Assembly: GCA_031277855.1 (NCBI GenBank)
Contig: JAITLO010000025.1
Span: 62,001 to 126,000, forward strand
DNA: 64,000 bases
Direction of reading: 5' to 3'
Origin: Acidovorax sp.
GTDB lineage: Bacteria; Pseudomonadota; Gammaproteobacteria; Burkholderiales; Burkholderiaceae_C
The translations under genes and the position numbers were made by a program. Positions 51,581 through 60,975 of this stretch are shown one piece after another (position 1 is the stretch's first letter; each line of letters begins with the position of its first letter). A model generated the notes under the pieces. That model saw only the letters and a program-made list of their open reading frames with translations. It was not told where the DNA came from and made no database searches.

Positions 51581-52189
51581 TCAGGGCGTGGTGATCCAGC
51601 TTTCTTTCAGCAGCTCCATCATGGCCTTGGTGCTGCGGCCACGGTGGCTGTGGTCGTTCTTGAACACCGGGTCCATTTCGGCAAAGGTCTTGCCCTGCTC
51701 TGGGATGAGCAACACCGGGTCAAAGCCAAAACCGTTGCTGCCACGGCGCTCGGTGGCGATTTCCACACGCACCCGGCCCACGGCAATCAGGGGCTCGGGG
51801 TCTTTGGGCGAACGCACGCCCACCAGGGTGCTGACCATGGCCGCGCGGCGATTGGTCTCGGTGGCCATGTTCTGCAGCAGTGCCGTCACATTGTTGGCAT
51901 CGCTTTTTTCCATGCCGAAATGGGTGCAGTAATACGCCGTGTCCACACCGGGCAGGCCGCCAAAGGCATCCACGCACAGGCCGGCGTCATCAGCAATGGC
52001 AGGCAGGCCTGTTTTCTCGGCCGCAAACCTGGCCTTGGACAAGGCGTTTTCCACAAAAGTGCCAAAGGGTTCGGGCGCTTCGCCCTCAAACAGATCGCCT
52101 TGGCAGATCAGCTCCACGCCCAGGGGCGCAAACATGGATTGCAACTCGGCCAGTTTGCCGCGGTTGTTGGAGGCGAGAACGATTTTCAT
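51581..52189 (-). CDS. rdgB: XTP/dITP diphosphatase (RdgB/HAM1)
   Basis: A 202-residue non-canonical purine NTP pyrophosphatase. It begins MKIVLASNNRGKLAELQSM, has FVENALSKARFAAEKTGLPAIADDAGLCVDAFGG, and ends near FGFDPVLLIPEQGKTFAEM, all family signatures. It hydrolyses XTP and ITP to keep them out of DNA. ATG 52189 is preferred over a TTG two codons earlier. It is the first gene of rdgB-hemW and is divergent from yicC. Confidence 0.95.
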   Translation of the reverse strand: MKIVLASNNRGKLAELQSMFAPLGVELICQGDLFEGEAPEPFGTFVENALSKARFAAEKTGLPAIADDAGLCVDAFGGLPGVDTAYYCTHFGMEKSDANNVTALLQNMATETNRRAAMVSTLVGVRSPKDPEPLIAVGRVRVEIATERRGSNGFGFDPVLLIPEQGKTFAEMDPVFKNDHSHRGRSTKAMMELLKESWITTP

Positions 52190-52539
52190 GGTCAAAAGTG
52201 GCGCTCAAGCACAACAGATGCGCTCAAGAAGCTATGAATCAAGGAGTCTGAAACCAGGTACCACACAGCGAGGCGGCCCGGTACAGCCTCTCAGTGTCGC
52301 CCATTGCGCAAGGCCCTGCAGGCTGCCACGGCACCGCAGAGACAGGACTTTTCACGCACTGAAGCCATGGATCGCTGGCAGGTAAAGCGGGGGAGTTGCA
52401 GAGTGGCTGCTTTCCTGCAGACCGCGCTTGCAGCAGCGCTGCCTGGGCCCATCCAGTAGACTTTTGTGCGGCTACTTATCAGGGATAGGACTAAAGCCGG
52501 ATAATTGCGGGCATTCGCAAGCAACCAATGAAAAGTCCG
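52190..52539. other. Divergent region between rdgB and yicC
   Basis: About 350 bases without a gene. A -10-like GATAAT lies in the last 60 bases before yicC, but no matching -35 is convincing. I found no repeat copy or strong hairpin here. Both promoters must lie in this stretch. Confidence 0.4.
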
Positions 52540-53451
52540 ATGGCAGTTTACAGCATGACCGGTTACGCCAGCGCCCAGCACACCAGCGGGGCGGATGCAG
52601 GGGAGACAGCCTCGCACAATCTTCGTCTGGGGCTGGAAATCCGCTCGGTCAACAGCCGTTTTCTGGACCTGACCTTCCGCCTGCCTGACGAGCTGCGTGC
52701 CCAGGAGCCTGCCCTGCGCGCCCTGCTGACGGCCAAGCTCAAGCGCGGCAAGGTGGAAGTGCGTGCCGCCATCGACCAAGACGCTGCGGCCAGCCTGCCC
52801 CAGCCCACGCCCGCGCTGCTGCACCGCCTGGTGTCGCTGCAAGACCAGGTGCAGGCCTGGCTGCCCAAGGCGAATGGTTTGTCGGTCTCCGACGCCCTGC
52901 GTCTGTGCGGTCAAGGTGGGCCTGGCAGCGCCACCGACTGGTCGGAGATTGCCCCCGCCCTGGCCGAACAGGCCGTGACCGAACTGCTGGCTTCGCGCGA
53001 ACGCGAGGGCAAGCGCCTGGCCCAGATGCTGCGCGACCGCATCCAGCAACTGCGCGCCCTGGCCGAGCAGGCCGTGCCCCTGGTGCCCCAACTGGTCGAG
53101 CAGCAGCGCCAACGCTTTTTGGAGCGCTGGCAGGAGGCCATGGGCCTGACCGAGGGCCAGGTCGCCCCCGAAGCCGCCCAGGACCGCGCCCTGACCGAAG
53201 CCACGGCCTTTGCCATCCGCATCGATGTGGCCGAGGAAATCACCCGCCTGAGCTCCCACCTGGACGAGGTGGAGCGCTTGCTGAAAAAGGGCGGCGACAT
53301 CGGCAAGCGCCTGGACTTCTTGATCCAGGAAATGCACCGCGAGGCCAACACCCTGGGCTCCAAATCCGCCGCGCTGGAGCTGACCCGCATCAGCGTGGAC
53401 ATGAAGGTCCTGATCGAGCAAATGCGCGAGCAGGTCCAGAACATCGAGTAA
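52540..53451 (+). CDS. yicC: YicC family endoribonuclease
   Basis: A 303-residue protein. It begins MAVYSMTGYASA, matches the YicC N-domain (LRLGLEIRSVNSRFLDLTFRLP) and ends with the conserved C-terminal segment GKRLDFLIQEMHREANTLGSKSAALELTRISVDMKVLIEQMREQVQNIE-type pattern (not quoted in full). E. coli YicC is an endoribonuclease acting on small RNAs. In-frame ATGs at 52528, 52540 and 52555 are possible. A terminator follows the stop, so gmk may be transcribed separately. The block yicC-gmk-rpoZ-spoT is common in Burkholderiales. Confidence 0.92.
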   Translation: MAVYSMTGYASAQHTSGADAGETASHNLRLGLEIRSVNSRFLDLTFRLPDELRAQEPALRALLTAKLKRGKVEVRAAIDQDAAASLPQPTPALLHRLVSLQDQVQAWLPKANGLSVSDALRLCGQGGPGSATDWSEIAPALAEQAVTELLASREREGKRLAQMLRDRIQQLRALAEQAVPLVPQLVEQQRQRFLERWQEAMGLTEGQVAPEAAQDRALTEATAFAIRIDVAEEITRLSSHLDEVERLLKKGGDIGKRLDFLIQEMHREANTLGSKSAALELTRISVDMKVLIEQMREQVQNIE

Positions 53452-53463
53452 ACCGATACCACC

Positions 53464-53485
53464 AGGGCGCGCAAGCGCCCTTTTT
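53464..53485 (+). terminator. Terminator between yicC and gmk
   Basis: The stem AGGGCGC/GCGCCCT has a GCAA loop and is followed by TTTT (53464-53485). Confidence 0.9.
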
Positions 53486-53532
53486 GTAAGCACCTTGTTA
53501 TCGCCTTACCAGGCAACCAACTCCGCAGAGCC

Positions 53533-54153
53533 ATGGAAACCCCCGGAAACCTCTTCGTCGTCGCAGCCCCCAGCGGCGCTGGCAAATCCAGCCTTGTCAA
53601 AGCCCTGCGCTCCTTTGATGCGCGCGTCTACCCCTCGGTCTCGCACACCACACGTGCGCCCCGTGGCCAGGAAAAACACGGGCGCGAGTACTACTTCGCC
53701 TCCGACACCGAATTCGACGCCATGGTGTCCAACAACGCCTTTGTCGAATGGGCCAATGTGCACGGCAAGCGCTATGGCACCTCCAAAAGAGGCATCCAGG
53801 ACCGCCTGACCAAGGGCGAGGATGTGTTGCTGGAGATCGACTACCAGGGCGCCTTGCAGGTGCGTGCCGCTTTTTCGCAGGCCGTGCTGATCTTCATCCT
53901 CCCCCCCAGCTGGGAAGAGCTGCGCTCGCGCCTGGAAAACCGGGGCGAAGATGCCCCCGAGGTCATCGAGCTGCGCATGAAAAACGCCGAAGAAGAGATG
54001 GCGCAGGTGGAAAAGTTCGACTTCGTTATAATCAACGAATTGTTCGAGAGTGCGCTTTTTGACCTGAAAGCGATCATCCACTCCCAGCGCCTGAAGTACG
54101 TATCCCAGCGCCGCCTGCGGGCCGACGTCTTCGAGTCGCTCAATCTTTCCTGA
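53533..54153 (+). CDS. gmk: Guanylate kinase
   Basis: A 206-residue kinase converting GMP to GDP. It has the P-loop [20 protein letters not shown]-binding [19 protein letters not shown], and the lid region [27 protein letters not shown]. Length matches the family. It follows yicC after a terminator and precedes rpoZ by 23 bases, which suggests gmk and rpoZ are co-transcribed. Confidence 0.96.
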   Translation: METPGNLFVVAAPSGAGKSSLVKALRSFDARVYPSVSHTTRAPRGQEKHGREYYFASDTEFDAMVSNNAFVEWANVHGKRYGTSKRGIQDRLTKGEDVLLEIDYQGALQVRAAFSQAVLIFILPPSWEELRSRLENRGEDAPEVIELRMKNAEEEMAQVEKFDFVIINELFESALFDLKAIIHSQRLKYVSQRRLRADVFESLNLS

Positions 54154-54176
54154 ATTGAATCCCTTGGAGAACCCCA

Positions 54177-54380
54177 ATGGCACGCATCACCGTTGAAGAC
54201 TGCCTGGAGCAGATCCCCAATCGCTTCCAGCTCGTGCTGGCCGCTACCTACCGCGCCCGTATGCTCAGCCAAGGCCACACCCCCAAGGTGGAATGCCAGA
54301 ACAAGCCCGGCGTGACCGCCCTGCGTGAAATCGCAGAAGGCAAGGTGGGCCTGGAGATGCTCAAAAAAGTACCAGGCTGA
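54177..54380 (+). CDS. rpoZ: RNA polymerase omega subunit
   Basis: A 67-residue protein starting [30 protein letters not shown], the classic omega N-terminus. Omega aids RNAP assembly and forms part of the ppGpp site 1. It is 23 bases downstream of gmk and precedes the ppGpp synthetase/hydrolase gene. Confidence 0.96.
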   Translation: MARITVEDCLEQIPNRFQLVLAATYRARMLSQGHTPKVECQNKPGVTALREIAEGKVGLEMLKKVPG

Positions 54381-54426
54381 TCGACAGCCAGGTATTTGGC
54401 AGTGCAGCATTTCCGCTGGACAATAG

Positions 54427-54452
54427 AAGCACCGTATCCCGGTGCTTTTTTC
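54427..54452 (+). terminator. Terminator after rpoZ
   Basis: The stem AAGCACCG/CGGTGCTT (54427-54434 with 54440-54447) with a 5-base loop is followed by a T-run, upstream of spoT. Confidence 0.85.
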
Positions 54453-54493
54453 TTTCTATCCGCGGAATATGCTGACCGCGCTACATTTGAGAC

Positions 54494-56761
54494 ATGAACG
54501 CGGCCCTACCTTCGTCCCACGCTACTGATTCTGTCACTGTCCACTCCTCGGAGCCGGCCGGAGGCAAGCCCACGGCCTTGGAGGTTTCGTCCGCGCATTT
54601 CGCCCAGCTGCTCGAGCATCTGCAGTACATGGATGCCGACAGCATTGCCCAGGTCACCGAGGCCTGGCGCTACGCCGACCAGGCCCACACAGACCAGTGG
54701 CGCAGCAGCGGTGACCCTTACATCACCCACCCGATTGCCGTCACCGCCATCTGCGCCAACTGGAAGCTCGACGCACCAGCGCTGATGGCCGCACTGCTGC
54801 ACGACTCCATGGAAGACTGCGGCATCACCAAGGATGACCTGCAGGAACGCTTTGGCGAGGCAGTGGCCGAGCTGGTTGATGGGCTGACCAAGCTGGACAA
54901 GCTGCAGTTCAACACCCGCGAAGAAAACCAGGCCGAGTCCTTCCGCAAGATGCTGCTGGCCATGGCGCGCGATGTGCGCGTCATCCTCATCAAGCTGGCA
55001 GACCGCACCCACAATATGCGCACCATGGGCGATATGCCGCGCAGCAAGTGGGGGCGCATCTCGTCCGAGACACTGGAAATCTACGCACCGATTGCCCACC
55101 GCCTGGGCCTGAACCAGACCTACCGCGAGCTGCAGGACCTGGCATTCCGCCATCTGCACCCCTGGCGCTACGAGACGCTGGAAAAAGCCATTGCCAAGTC
55201 CCGCGCACGCCGCCGCGATCTGGTCCAGCGTGTGCAGGGCGACATCGATGCCGCCTTTGCCCGCACCGGCATGCAGGTGCGGCTGATGGGGCGTGAGAGC
55301 ACGCTGTATTCGCTCTATCAGAAGATGATCCGCCACGACCTGACCTTTGCCCAGGTGACGGACATCTACGGCTTTCGTGTGGTCGTGCCCAATGTCATCG
55401 ACTGCTACACGGCCTTGGGCGTGCTGCACCAGCTCTACAAGCCCGTGCCCAGCAAGTTCAAGGACCATATCGCCATTGCCAAGAACAACGGCTACCAGTC
55501 GTTGCACACCACCTTGGTCGGCCCCTCGGGCGTGAGTGTGGAGTTCCAGATCCGCACCGAGCAAATGCACATCGTGGCCGAAGCCGGTGTGGCCGCGCAC
55601 TGGCTGTACAAGGCCCAGGCCGGTGCAGACGCCCACCTCAACACCAAATGGCTGCAGTCGCTGCTCGACATCCAGAACGAGAACAGCGACGCCACCGAGT
55701 TCTGGGACCATGTCAAGGTCGACCTGTTCCCCGACTCCATCTACGTCTTCACGCCCAAGAGCAAGATTCTGGCCATGCCGCGCGGCGCCACCGTGGTGGA
55801 CTTTGCCTATGCCATCCACAGCAATATCGGCAACCATGTGACGGCAGCCCTGGTGAATGGCGAATATGTGGCACTGCGCACCGAGCTCAAGAGCGGTGAT
55901 GTGGTGGAGGTCATCACCTCCGAAGAAGCCAACCCCAATCCGGCCTGGCTGGGCTTTGTCAAAACCGGACGGGCCCGCTCCAAGATTCGCCACCACCTGA
56001 AGAACATCGCCCAGACCGAGTCCATAGAGCTGGGCGAGAAGCTGCTCACCCAGTCGCTGCGCCAGGAAGGCATTGCCACCCTGCCCGAGGCCACGGAGGC
56101 TAACCAGGCGCTGTGGGACGAGGTGCTACGCAAGACCGGCAACCGCAGCCACGCCGAGCTGCTGGCCGACATCGGCATGGGCCGGCGCATTGCCAGCCTG
56201 GTGGCCAGCCAGATCATGGCCCAGCTCTCCACCCACGGACAGCGCCCCGATGCCCTGCTGCTGACCCAGGAGCGTTTTGCCGCCAAGGACAAGCTCAGCC
56301 AGGGCACGGTGGTGTTGGACAATCCCAACACCGCATCCATACGCTACGCACATTGCTGCAGACCGGTACCGGGCGACCCCATCCTGGGCTATCTGGGCCG
56401 TGGCGAAGGCCTGATGGTGCACCATGCCCAGTGCGCCACCGCCAAGCGCCTGCAAGCCAAGGACCCCGACCGTTTCATCCCGGTGGAGTGGAGCGATGAA
56501 AGCCGCCAACACCTGTTTGAAAGCGGCATTGTGCTGACCGTCAAGAACAGCAAGGGCGTACTGGCCCGTGTGGCCGGTGAGCTGGCCTCGCTGAATGTGG
56601 ACATCCGCCATGTGGACATGGACGACGAGGCCGCCATGGAGACCACCGACCTGCGCTTCATCATCTCGGTGCATCACCTGGACCAGCTGGAAGCCGCACT
56701 GCGCAATCTGCGCCGCATTCCCACGGTGGTGCGCACTGTGCGGATTTTGCAGAAAGAATAA
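54494..56761 (+). CDS. spoT: Bifunctional (p)ppGpp synthetase/hydrolase SpoT
   Basis: A 755-residue RelA/SpoT homologue. The N-terminal HD hydrolase domain keeps the catalytic HDxxED as LLHDSMEDC, so hydrolase activity is likely. The synthetase domain has YGFRVVVPNVIDCYTALG and KDHIAIAKNNGYQSLHT. A TGS domain (SIYVFTPKSKILAMPRGATVVDFAYAIHS) and a C-terminal ACT domain (ending RTVRILQKE) follow. It makes and degrades the stringent-response alarmone. The stop abuts the GC-rich 3'-end repeat copy D. Confidence 0.94.
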   Translation: MNAALPSSHATDSVTVHSSEPAGGKPTALEVSSAHFAQLLEHLQYMDADSIAQVTEAWRYADQAHTDQWRSSGDPYITHPIAVTAICANWKLDAPALMAALLHDSMEDCGITKDDLQERFGEAVAELVDGLTKLDKLQFNTREENQAESFRKMLLAMARDVRVILIKLADRTHNMRTMGDMPRSKWGRISSETLEIYAPIAHRLGLNQTYRELQDLAFRHLHPWRYETLEKAIAKSRARRRDLVQRVQGDIDAAFARTGMQVRLMGRESTLYSLYQKMIRHDLTFAQVTDIYGFRVVVPNVIDCYTALGVLHQLYKPVPSKFKDHIAIAKNNGYQSLHTTLVGPSGVSVEFQIRTEQMHIVAEAGVAAHWLYKAQAGADAHLNTKWLQSLLDIQNENSDATEFWDHVKVDLFPDSIYVFTPKSKILAMPRGATVVDFAYAIHSNIGNHVTAALVNGEYVALRTELKSGDVVEVITSEEANPNPAWLGFVKTGRARSKIRHHLKNIAQTESIELGEKLLTQSLRQEGIATLPEATEANQALWDEVLRKTGNRSHAELLADIGMGRRIASLVASQIMAQLSTHGQRPDALLLTQERFAAKDKLSQGTVVLDNPNTASIRYAHCCRPVPGDPILGYLGRGEGLMVHHAQCATAKRLQAKDPDRFIPVEWSDESRQHLFESGIVLTVKNSKGVLARVAGELASLNVDIRHVDMDDEAAMETTDLRFIISVHHLDQLEAALRNLRRIPTVVRTVRILQKE

Positions 56762-56865
56762 CCCCCCTGAGCGGCGTTGCCGCTTCCCCCCAGGGGGACG
56801 ACAGCCTCGCGGCGGGGCGGCCCTTGCTCGCTGTCTGCTGACTTGAGACGCGCCGGTTTCGGTCG
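56762..56865 (+). repeat. GC-rich 3'-end repeat, copy D
   Basis: It begins CCCCCCTGAGCGGCG directly after the spoT TAA. The first hairpin differs from copy A (AGCGGC-GTT-GCCGCT) but is still self-complementary. The stem GACAGC/GCTGTC and the core GGGGCGGCCCTTGC are unchanged. Confidence 0.85.
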
Positions 56866-57015
56866 CTGTGCGGCTTTTGCAAGCGCGGGCTGCTGATCCT
56901 GCCATACCGGCTTGTGCGCTGGTGCGTTCTTGATGTATCGCATCAGCACCCTCTGTTGCAGGCGCATGCGTCTGCACGGCAAGCAGGCTGCAGCCAGTGC
57001 TGTTATACCTAGCGC

Positions 57016-58875
57016 ATGCTGCCTCCAGCCTTCATGCCCCAGTCTCTGCCCCTTTTTCTGCTTCAGTCCCTGCCCTTCACGCGCACCGGCTTTCACACAC
57101 CCTCCCCTGTTGTTGCTTCGCTTTGGCGGCGCAGGTTGGCGGCTTGGCTGCTGTTGTGCACCAGCCTGTGGCTGGCCGGCTGCGCCGGTCTGCCGGCCCA
57201 TGTGCAGCGCGCACCATCCACAGCCCTGGCCCAGCCAGAGCAGACCGCACTGGGCCAGATGGTGGCGCAGCGGCGTGCCCAGGCCAAAACGGCTTACCAC
57301 TCCGCCTTTGCGCTATTGGGAGGCGCCGAAGCGGCCTACACCGCGCGCCTGGCACTGATACAGGCGGCGCAGAAAACCCTGGACGTCCAGTACTACGCCA
57401 TCCACGCCGATGCCAGCACGGCCAAGCTGCTGCAGGAAATAGCCCAGGCCGCGGCACGTGGCGTGCGGGTGCGCATTCTGCTGGACGACTTCCACAGCGC
57501 TGGCAAGGATGCGCAAGTCATGCGCATGGCTTTTGTGCCCGGGGTGGAGATGCGCATGTTCAACCCCGTCATGGGAGCCCGCGGCTCACCTCCGCTGCGC
57601 GCGCTGAGCATGCTGACCGATTTCGCACGCGCCCAGCAGCGCATGCACAACAAGCAGCTGATTGCCGACAACATGGTGGGCATTGCCGGTGGCCGCAATC
57701 TGGGCGATGCCTATTTCGATGCGCTGGACAGCGATAACTTCATAGACCTGGACATCTTCGCTGCCGGCGCCGTGGTGCGCCAGCTCTCGCACAGCTTTGA
57801 CAGCTACTGGAACAATGCCCGCGCCTACCCTGTGGAGTCCCTGCTCAGCCTGGCCGAGCTGGATGCCATGCTCAGCCCCGCGCAGCAGGCCCGCTTGCAG
57901 GCTGCAAGAAACGCCCAGCAGACCGATGCCCGCCAGGCCGCCACCCAGCAGGCATTGCTGAACCTGCCGCCCATGGACCTGAAAACCACTCCCTGGATTT
58001 GGGCCCCCGCGCTGGTGCTGGCCGACCAGCCCGCCAAGATCGCCCTGCCCGGAGACAGCGAAACCCACACAGACGAAGCGCTGGCCGATCCCCCTGCCAC
58101 GCCCTTGGTACAGCTCATCCCCATCAGCCCTGCATCTGCAACGGCCTCTGCAGCGGCCTCTCCACGCGCTGCCACCAGCAACCAGCAAACCCTGAGCCGG
58201 GTGCTGGCACCCGTGAACGAACAAAACAATGTGGTCGACGGCCTGCTGACCCTGGTCGAGATGGCACGCAGCCAGCTGCTCATCGTCTCCCCCTACTTCG
58301 TGCCTGGTGCCGATATGAAGGCTGCCTTTGCCCGGGCCGTTGCCCGTGGTGTGCAGGTACGCATATTGACCAACTCCCTGGCCTCCAACGATGCACCGCT
58401 GGCCCATGCGGGCTACGCCCGCCACCGCAAGGACTTGCTGGCCATGGGCGTGGAGTTGTATGAGCTGCGCAGCCTGCAAACAGGCACGGCACATTCCACG
58501 CTGCGCAGCGCTGCCAGCCAGATCAATGGCAGCAGCGGCGGCTCCCGCGCCATGCTGCACAGCAAGCTGATGGTGGTGGACAGTCAGCTCACCATCGTAG
58601 GTTCCATGAACCTGGACATGCGCTCCCAGCTGCAGAACACCGAGATCGCCCTGCTGGTGGCCTCACGCAAGCTATCCGGCCAGGCGCAGCAACATATCAA
58701 CGCCACCCTGGCCGAAAGCGCCTGGCATGTCACCCTGGGAGCCGACGGAAAACTGCTGTGGCAGGCCCCGACCGAGCGTGATTGGGGTGATCAAAGCACC
58801 GAGCCCGATGCCAGCCTGCCTTTGCGCATGATGATTCACCTCATCGGCCCGCTGGCGCCCGACCACCTGCTTTAA
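57016..58875 (+). CDS. Phospholipase D-family lipoprotein (cardiolipin synthase-like)
   Basis: A 619-residue protein with two HKD motifs. The first is MHNKQLIADNMVGIAGGRN and the second LHSKLMVVDSQLTIVGSMN. A lipobox LWLAGC near residue 55 suggests membrane anchoring, though about 35 residues precede the basic/hydrophobic region; the start may be later. Members synthesise phospholipids such as cardiolipin or act as phospholipase D. A linker with Ala/Ser-rich runs lies between the two domains (about 360-395). Substrate not determinable. Confidence 0.83.
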   Translation: MLPPAFMPQSLPLFLLQSLPFTRTGFHTPSPVVASLWRRRLAAWLLLCTSLWLAGCAGLPAHVQRAPSTALAQPEQTALGQMVAQRRAQAKTAYHSAFALLGGAEAAYTARLALIQAAQKTLDVQYYAIHADASTAKLLQEIAQAAARGVRVRILLDDFHSAGKDAQVMRMAFVPGVEMRMFNPVMGARGSPPLRALSMLTDFARAQQRMHNKQLIADNMVGIAGGRNLGDAYFDALDSDNFIDLDIFAAGAVVRQLSHSFDSYWNNARAYPVESLLSLAELDAMLSPAQQARLQAARNAQQTDARQAATQQALLNLPPMDLKTTPWIWAPALVLADQPAKIALPGDSETHTDEALADPPATPLVQLIPISPASATASAAASPRAATSNQQTLSRVLAPVNEQNNVVDGLLTLVEMARSQLLIVSPYFVPGADMKAAFARAVARGVQVRILTNSLASNDAPLAHAGYARHRKDLLAMGVELYELRSLQTGTAHSTLRSAASQINGSSGGSRAMLHSKLMVVDSQLTIVGSMNLDMRSQLQNTEIALLVASRKLSGQAQQHINATLAESAWHVTLGADGKLLWQAPTERDWGDQSTEPDASLPLRMMIHLIGPLAPDHLL

Positions 58876-59079
58876 ACACACAGCCCTAAAGCCTGGATGC
58901 GCCTCTTTTGGAGGCGGCCATACAGCGCTTGATGCTTTGTTGCGCGCCCTTGCCGTATACAGATACTGTCTGCAGGCACGCGCCGCGCCTCAAGCGCTGT
59001 CTGTCCGTTGTGGAGCAAAGGTGAGCGCCTGCTTATTTTTTCATGCCCACTCCGGCCTGCGAACAACCGGGCTGCAAGG
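58876..59079. other. Convergent intergenic region with hairpin repeat copy 3
   Basis: This 204-base gap between two convergent genes holds copy 3 of the 91-bp repeat at 58916-59006 and its small leading hairpin CGCCTC/GAGGCG (about 58900-58916). A shared tail TGCCCACTCCGGCCTGC near 59042 also follows copy 1 in similar form. Confidence 0.6.
58916..59006 (+). repeat. 91-bp covarying hairpin repeat, copy 3
   Basis: It starts GGCCATACAGCGCT and ends AGCGCTGTCTGTCC. Relative to copy 1 it shows the paired change 15/77 (G-C to T-A) and 43/48 (C-G to T-A, apical stem GTAT-ACAG-ATAC). Two pairs are broken (3/89 and 30/63). The element is followed by GTTGTGG. Confidence 0.85.
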
Positions 59080-60114
59080 CTACAAAACCCGGGGCAGGCT
59101 GTCCGGGTCGCTGGGGGCCCAGTCCAAACCGTGAAGTGCATGCTGGGCGCGAATCCAGTCACCCACATCCTGCTGCACCGTCATCACCCGCACGGCCTGA
59201 AAAGCGGTTTCCGCCTCCGGGTAGCGGCGGCGCATCAGGTTCAGCCACTGCTTGAGGCGGCCGGCGCGCTGGCCGGGGTTGAGGTCGCGGCAGACCATGT
59301 CCCAAAAGCGCTGCAGATGGGGCAACATCTGCGCCCAGCTCACCACAGGTGGCTGTTCGGCGGGCACGCTCTCGGCCTGGGGAAAACCTTCAGCCACCGC
59401 AGCACGCAGCGCCAGCGCCAGGCCGGGGTCGGCCACGCTGCCGCGGCCCAGCATCAGGTCATCGCAGCCCGAACGCTCGCGGCAGCGCAGCGCGTCCTGC
59501 ACATTCCAGATCTCGCCATTGGCAATCACCGGCACCTTCACCGCTTCTTTGATCTGCGGAATCAACTCCCAATAGGCCGGCGGCCGATAACCATCGGTCT
59601 TGGTGCGGGCGTGGACCACGATTTCGCAGGCCCCGCTTTCGGCCATGGCCTGGGCGCATTCGCGCATCAATCCCGTGTCGTGAAAGCCCAGGCGCATCTT
59701 GGCCGATACCGGCAAGGCCGCCGGCACGGCGCGGCGCACAGCCACCACCAGCCGGGCAATCGATTCCGGGTCCTGCAGCATGGACGCCCCGCCGCCATGG
59801 CGGTTCACCACCTTGGCCGGGCAGCCAAAGTTCAGATCAATCCCCTCGGGCTGCAGCCGGCACAGATTGGCCGCGTTCTCAGCCATGCTCACCGGGTCCG
59901 AGCCCAGCAACTGGGCCCGCACCGGCACGCCGGCCAGGGTGCGGCTGCCATGGTGCAGCTCGGGCATGAAGCGCAGAAACACCTTGTCGGGCAGCAGCGA
60001 GCCGCTGACGCGGATGAACTCGGACACGCAGCGGTCCACACCGCCCACCTGGGTCAGCACATCGCGCAGCACAAAGTCCAGCAGCCCCTCCATGGGAGCC
60101 AGCAATAGTTTCAT
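59080..60114 (-). CDS. dusC: tRNA-dihydrouridine(16) synthase DusC
   Basis: A 344-residue Dus family flavoenzyme. It starts MKLLLAPMEGLLDFVLRDVL, has GIDLNFGCPAKVVNRHGGGASML with the catalytic Cys, and the FMN-binding pattern 'VPVIANGEIWNVQDALRC'. The start 'APMEGLLDFVLRDVLTQVGG' is typical of DusC, which modifies U16 of tRNA. ATG 60114 is preferred to an in-frame start 45 bases upstream. It is convergent with the phospholipase-D-type gene. Confidence 0.92.
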   Translation of the reverse strand: MKLLLAPMEGLLDFVLRDVLTQVGGVDRCVSEFIRVSGSLLPDKVFLRFMPELHHGSRTLAGVPVRAQLLGSDPVSMAENAANLCRLQPEGIDLNFGCPAKVVNRHGGGASMLQDPESIARLVVAVRRAVPAALPVSAKMRLGFHDTGLMRECAQAMAESGACEIVVHARTKTDGYRPPAYWELIPQIKEAVKVPVIANGEIWNVQDALRCRERSGCDDLMLGRGSVADPGLALALRAAVAEGFPQAESVPAEQPPVVSWAQMLPHLQRFWDMVCRDLNPGQRAGRLKQWLNLMRRRYPEAETAFQAVRVMTVQQDVGDWIRAQHALHGLDWAPSDPDSLPRVL

Positions 60115-60335
60115 GGTGAAGCGGCCATCCTTTGCAGGACTGGCCGAAGTCAATATCAATTCAAATCAGCGTTTCAGTCAACACCCATAAGCACAGATCG
60201 CTCTCTTTACAAGAGCATCCCTACCGCGAGATGGCCTCTCCATGGTGCTTCGGGGTATGGGGCCGCTATTGTCGCCATCTCCCCTGCTGACTGCAGGGTT
60301 CATGGTTTTGTCACCCAACTGCGCTGTAATAAGGC

Positions 60336-60902
60336 ATGGTTGCTGTCGACCATCCCCCGCACTTTCCCCCATCCCAGGCCTTGCTGCTGCGCACCCCGCT
60401 GGCGGCCCAGGCTTTGGCTGGCCGCACGGCCTTTACCCTGCGCCAACGCTCGGTGCTGTTGATGGCCGAGGGCATTCCCCGGCGCCTGCTGGATGCGCTG
60501 TTCCACGGCCAGGGCGCGGCACTGGTGCAGGAGTTATTGGATGCTGGTTATCTGATGCTGCTGCAGCCGCCGCGCACCGGAGCCCTGCGCGCGGCCGACC
60601 TTCACCTGGCACGGCTGCGCAGCCAGCTACAGGAATTGTGCGAGCGCCTGCTGCATGAGCAGGAGAACGAGCTGGCCCCACAGCTGCGCCAGCTGCTGTC
60701 CGATGCGCCAGACCTGCCCAGTCTGCGCACGGCTTGCACCCGCTGGATGCAAGCCCTGATCCACCACGGCGGCAGCCGCCGCATTCGCTGCCTGCGCACC
60801 CAGTTGCAGCTGCTGCTGGCGCCCCCTACTGAACTCGATGAGATGGAGAGCTCGGACGAGCTGCCCCCGCCATCTTCCCCCGGCCCTGTGCATACAGGCT
60901 GA
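60336..60902 (+). CDS. Hypothetical protein, possible winged-helix-like N-terminus
   Basis: A 188-residue protein that I do not recognise. The segment AFTLRQRSVLLMAEGIPRRLLDALF followed by AALVQELLDAGYLML resembles a pattern seen in small winged-helix-like domains (a 'LTxxxRxVLLLxDG' strand-helix). The C-terminal half is helical and Glu/Gln/Leu-rich, with a Pro/Ser tail. No membrane or export signal. No partner gene beyond its convergent methyltransferase neighbour. Confidence 0.55.
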   Translation: MVAVDHPPHFPPSQALLLRTPLAAQALAGRTAFTLRQRSVLLMAEGIPRRLLDALFHGQGAALVQELLDAGYLMLLQPPRTGALRAADLHLARLRSQLQELCERLLHEQENELAPQLRQLLSDAPDLPSLRTACTRWMQALIHHGGSRRIRCLRTQLQLLLAPPTELDEMESSDELPPPSSPGPVHTG

Positions 60903-60916
60903 CAGGGAATGAAAAA

Positions 60917-60936
60917 AGCCCGCAGCAATGCGGGCT
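60917..60936 (-). terminator. Terminator for the methyltransferase gene
   Basis: The stem AGCCCGCA/TGCGGGCT with a 4-base loop is followed on the minus strand by a T-run. It lies between the convergent hypothetical and methyltransferase genes, on the methyltransferase side. Confidence 0.88.
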
Positions 60937-60975
60937 TGGGGTCCAGGGCGATAGACGCTACCTACGGGCGCAGCT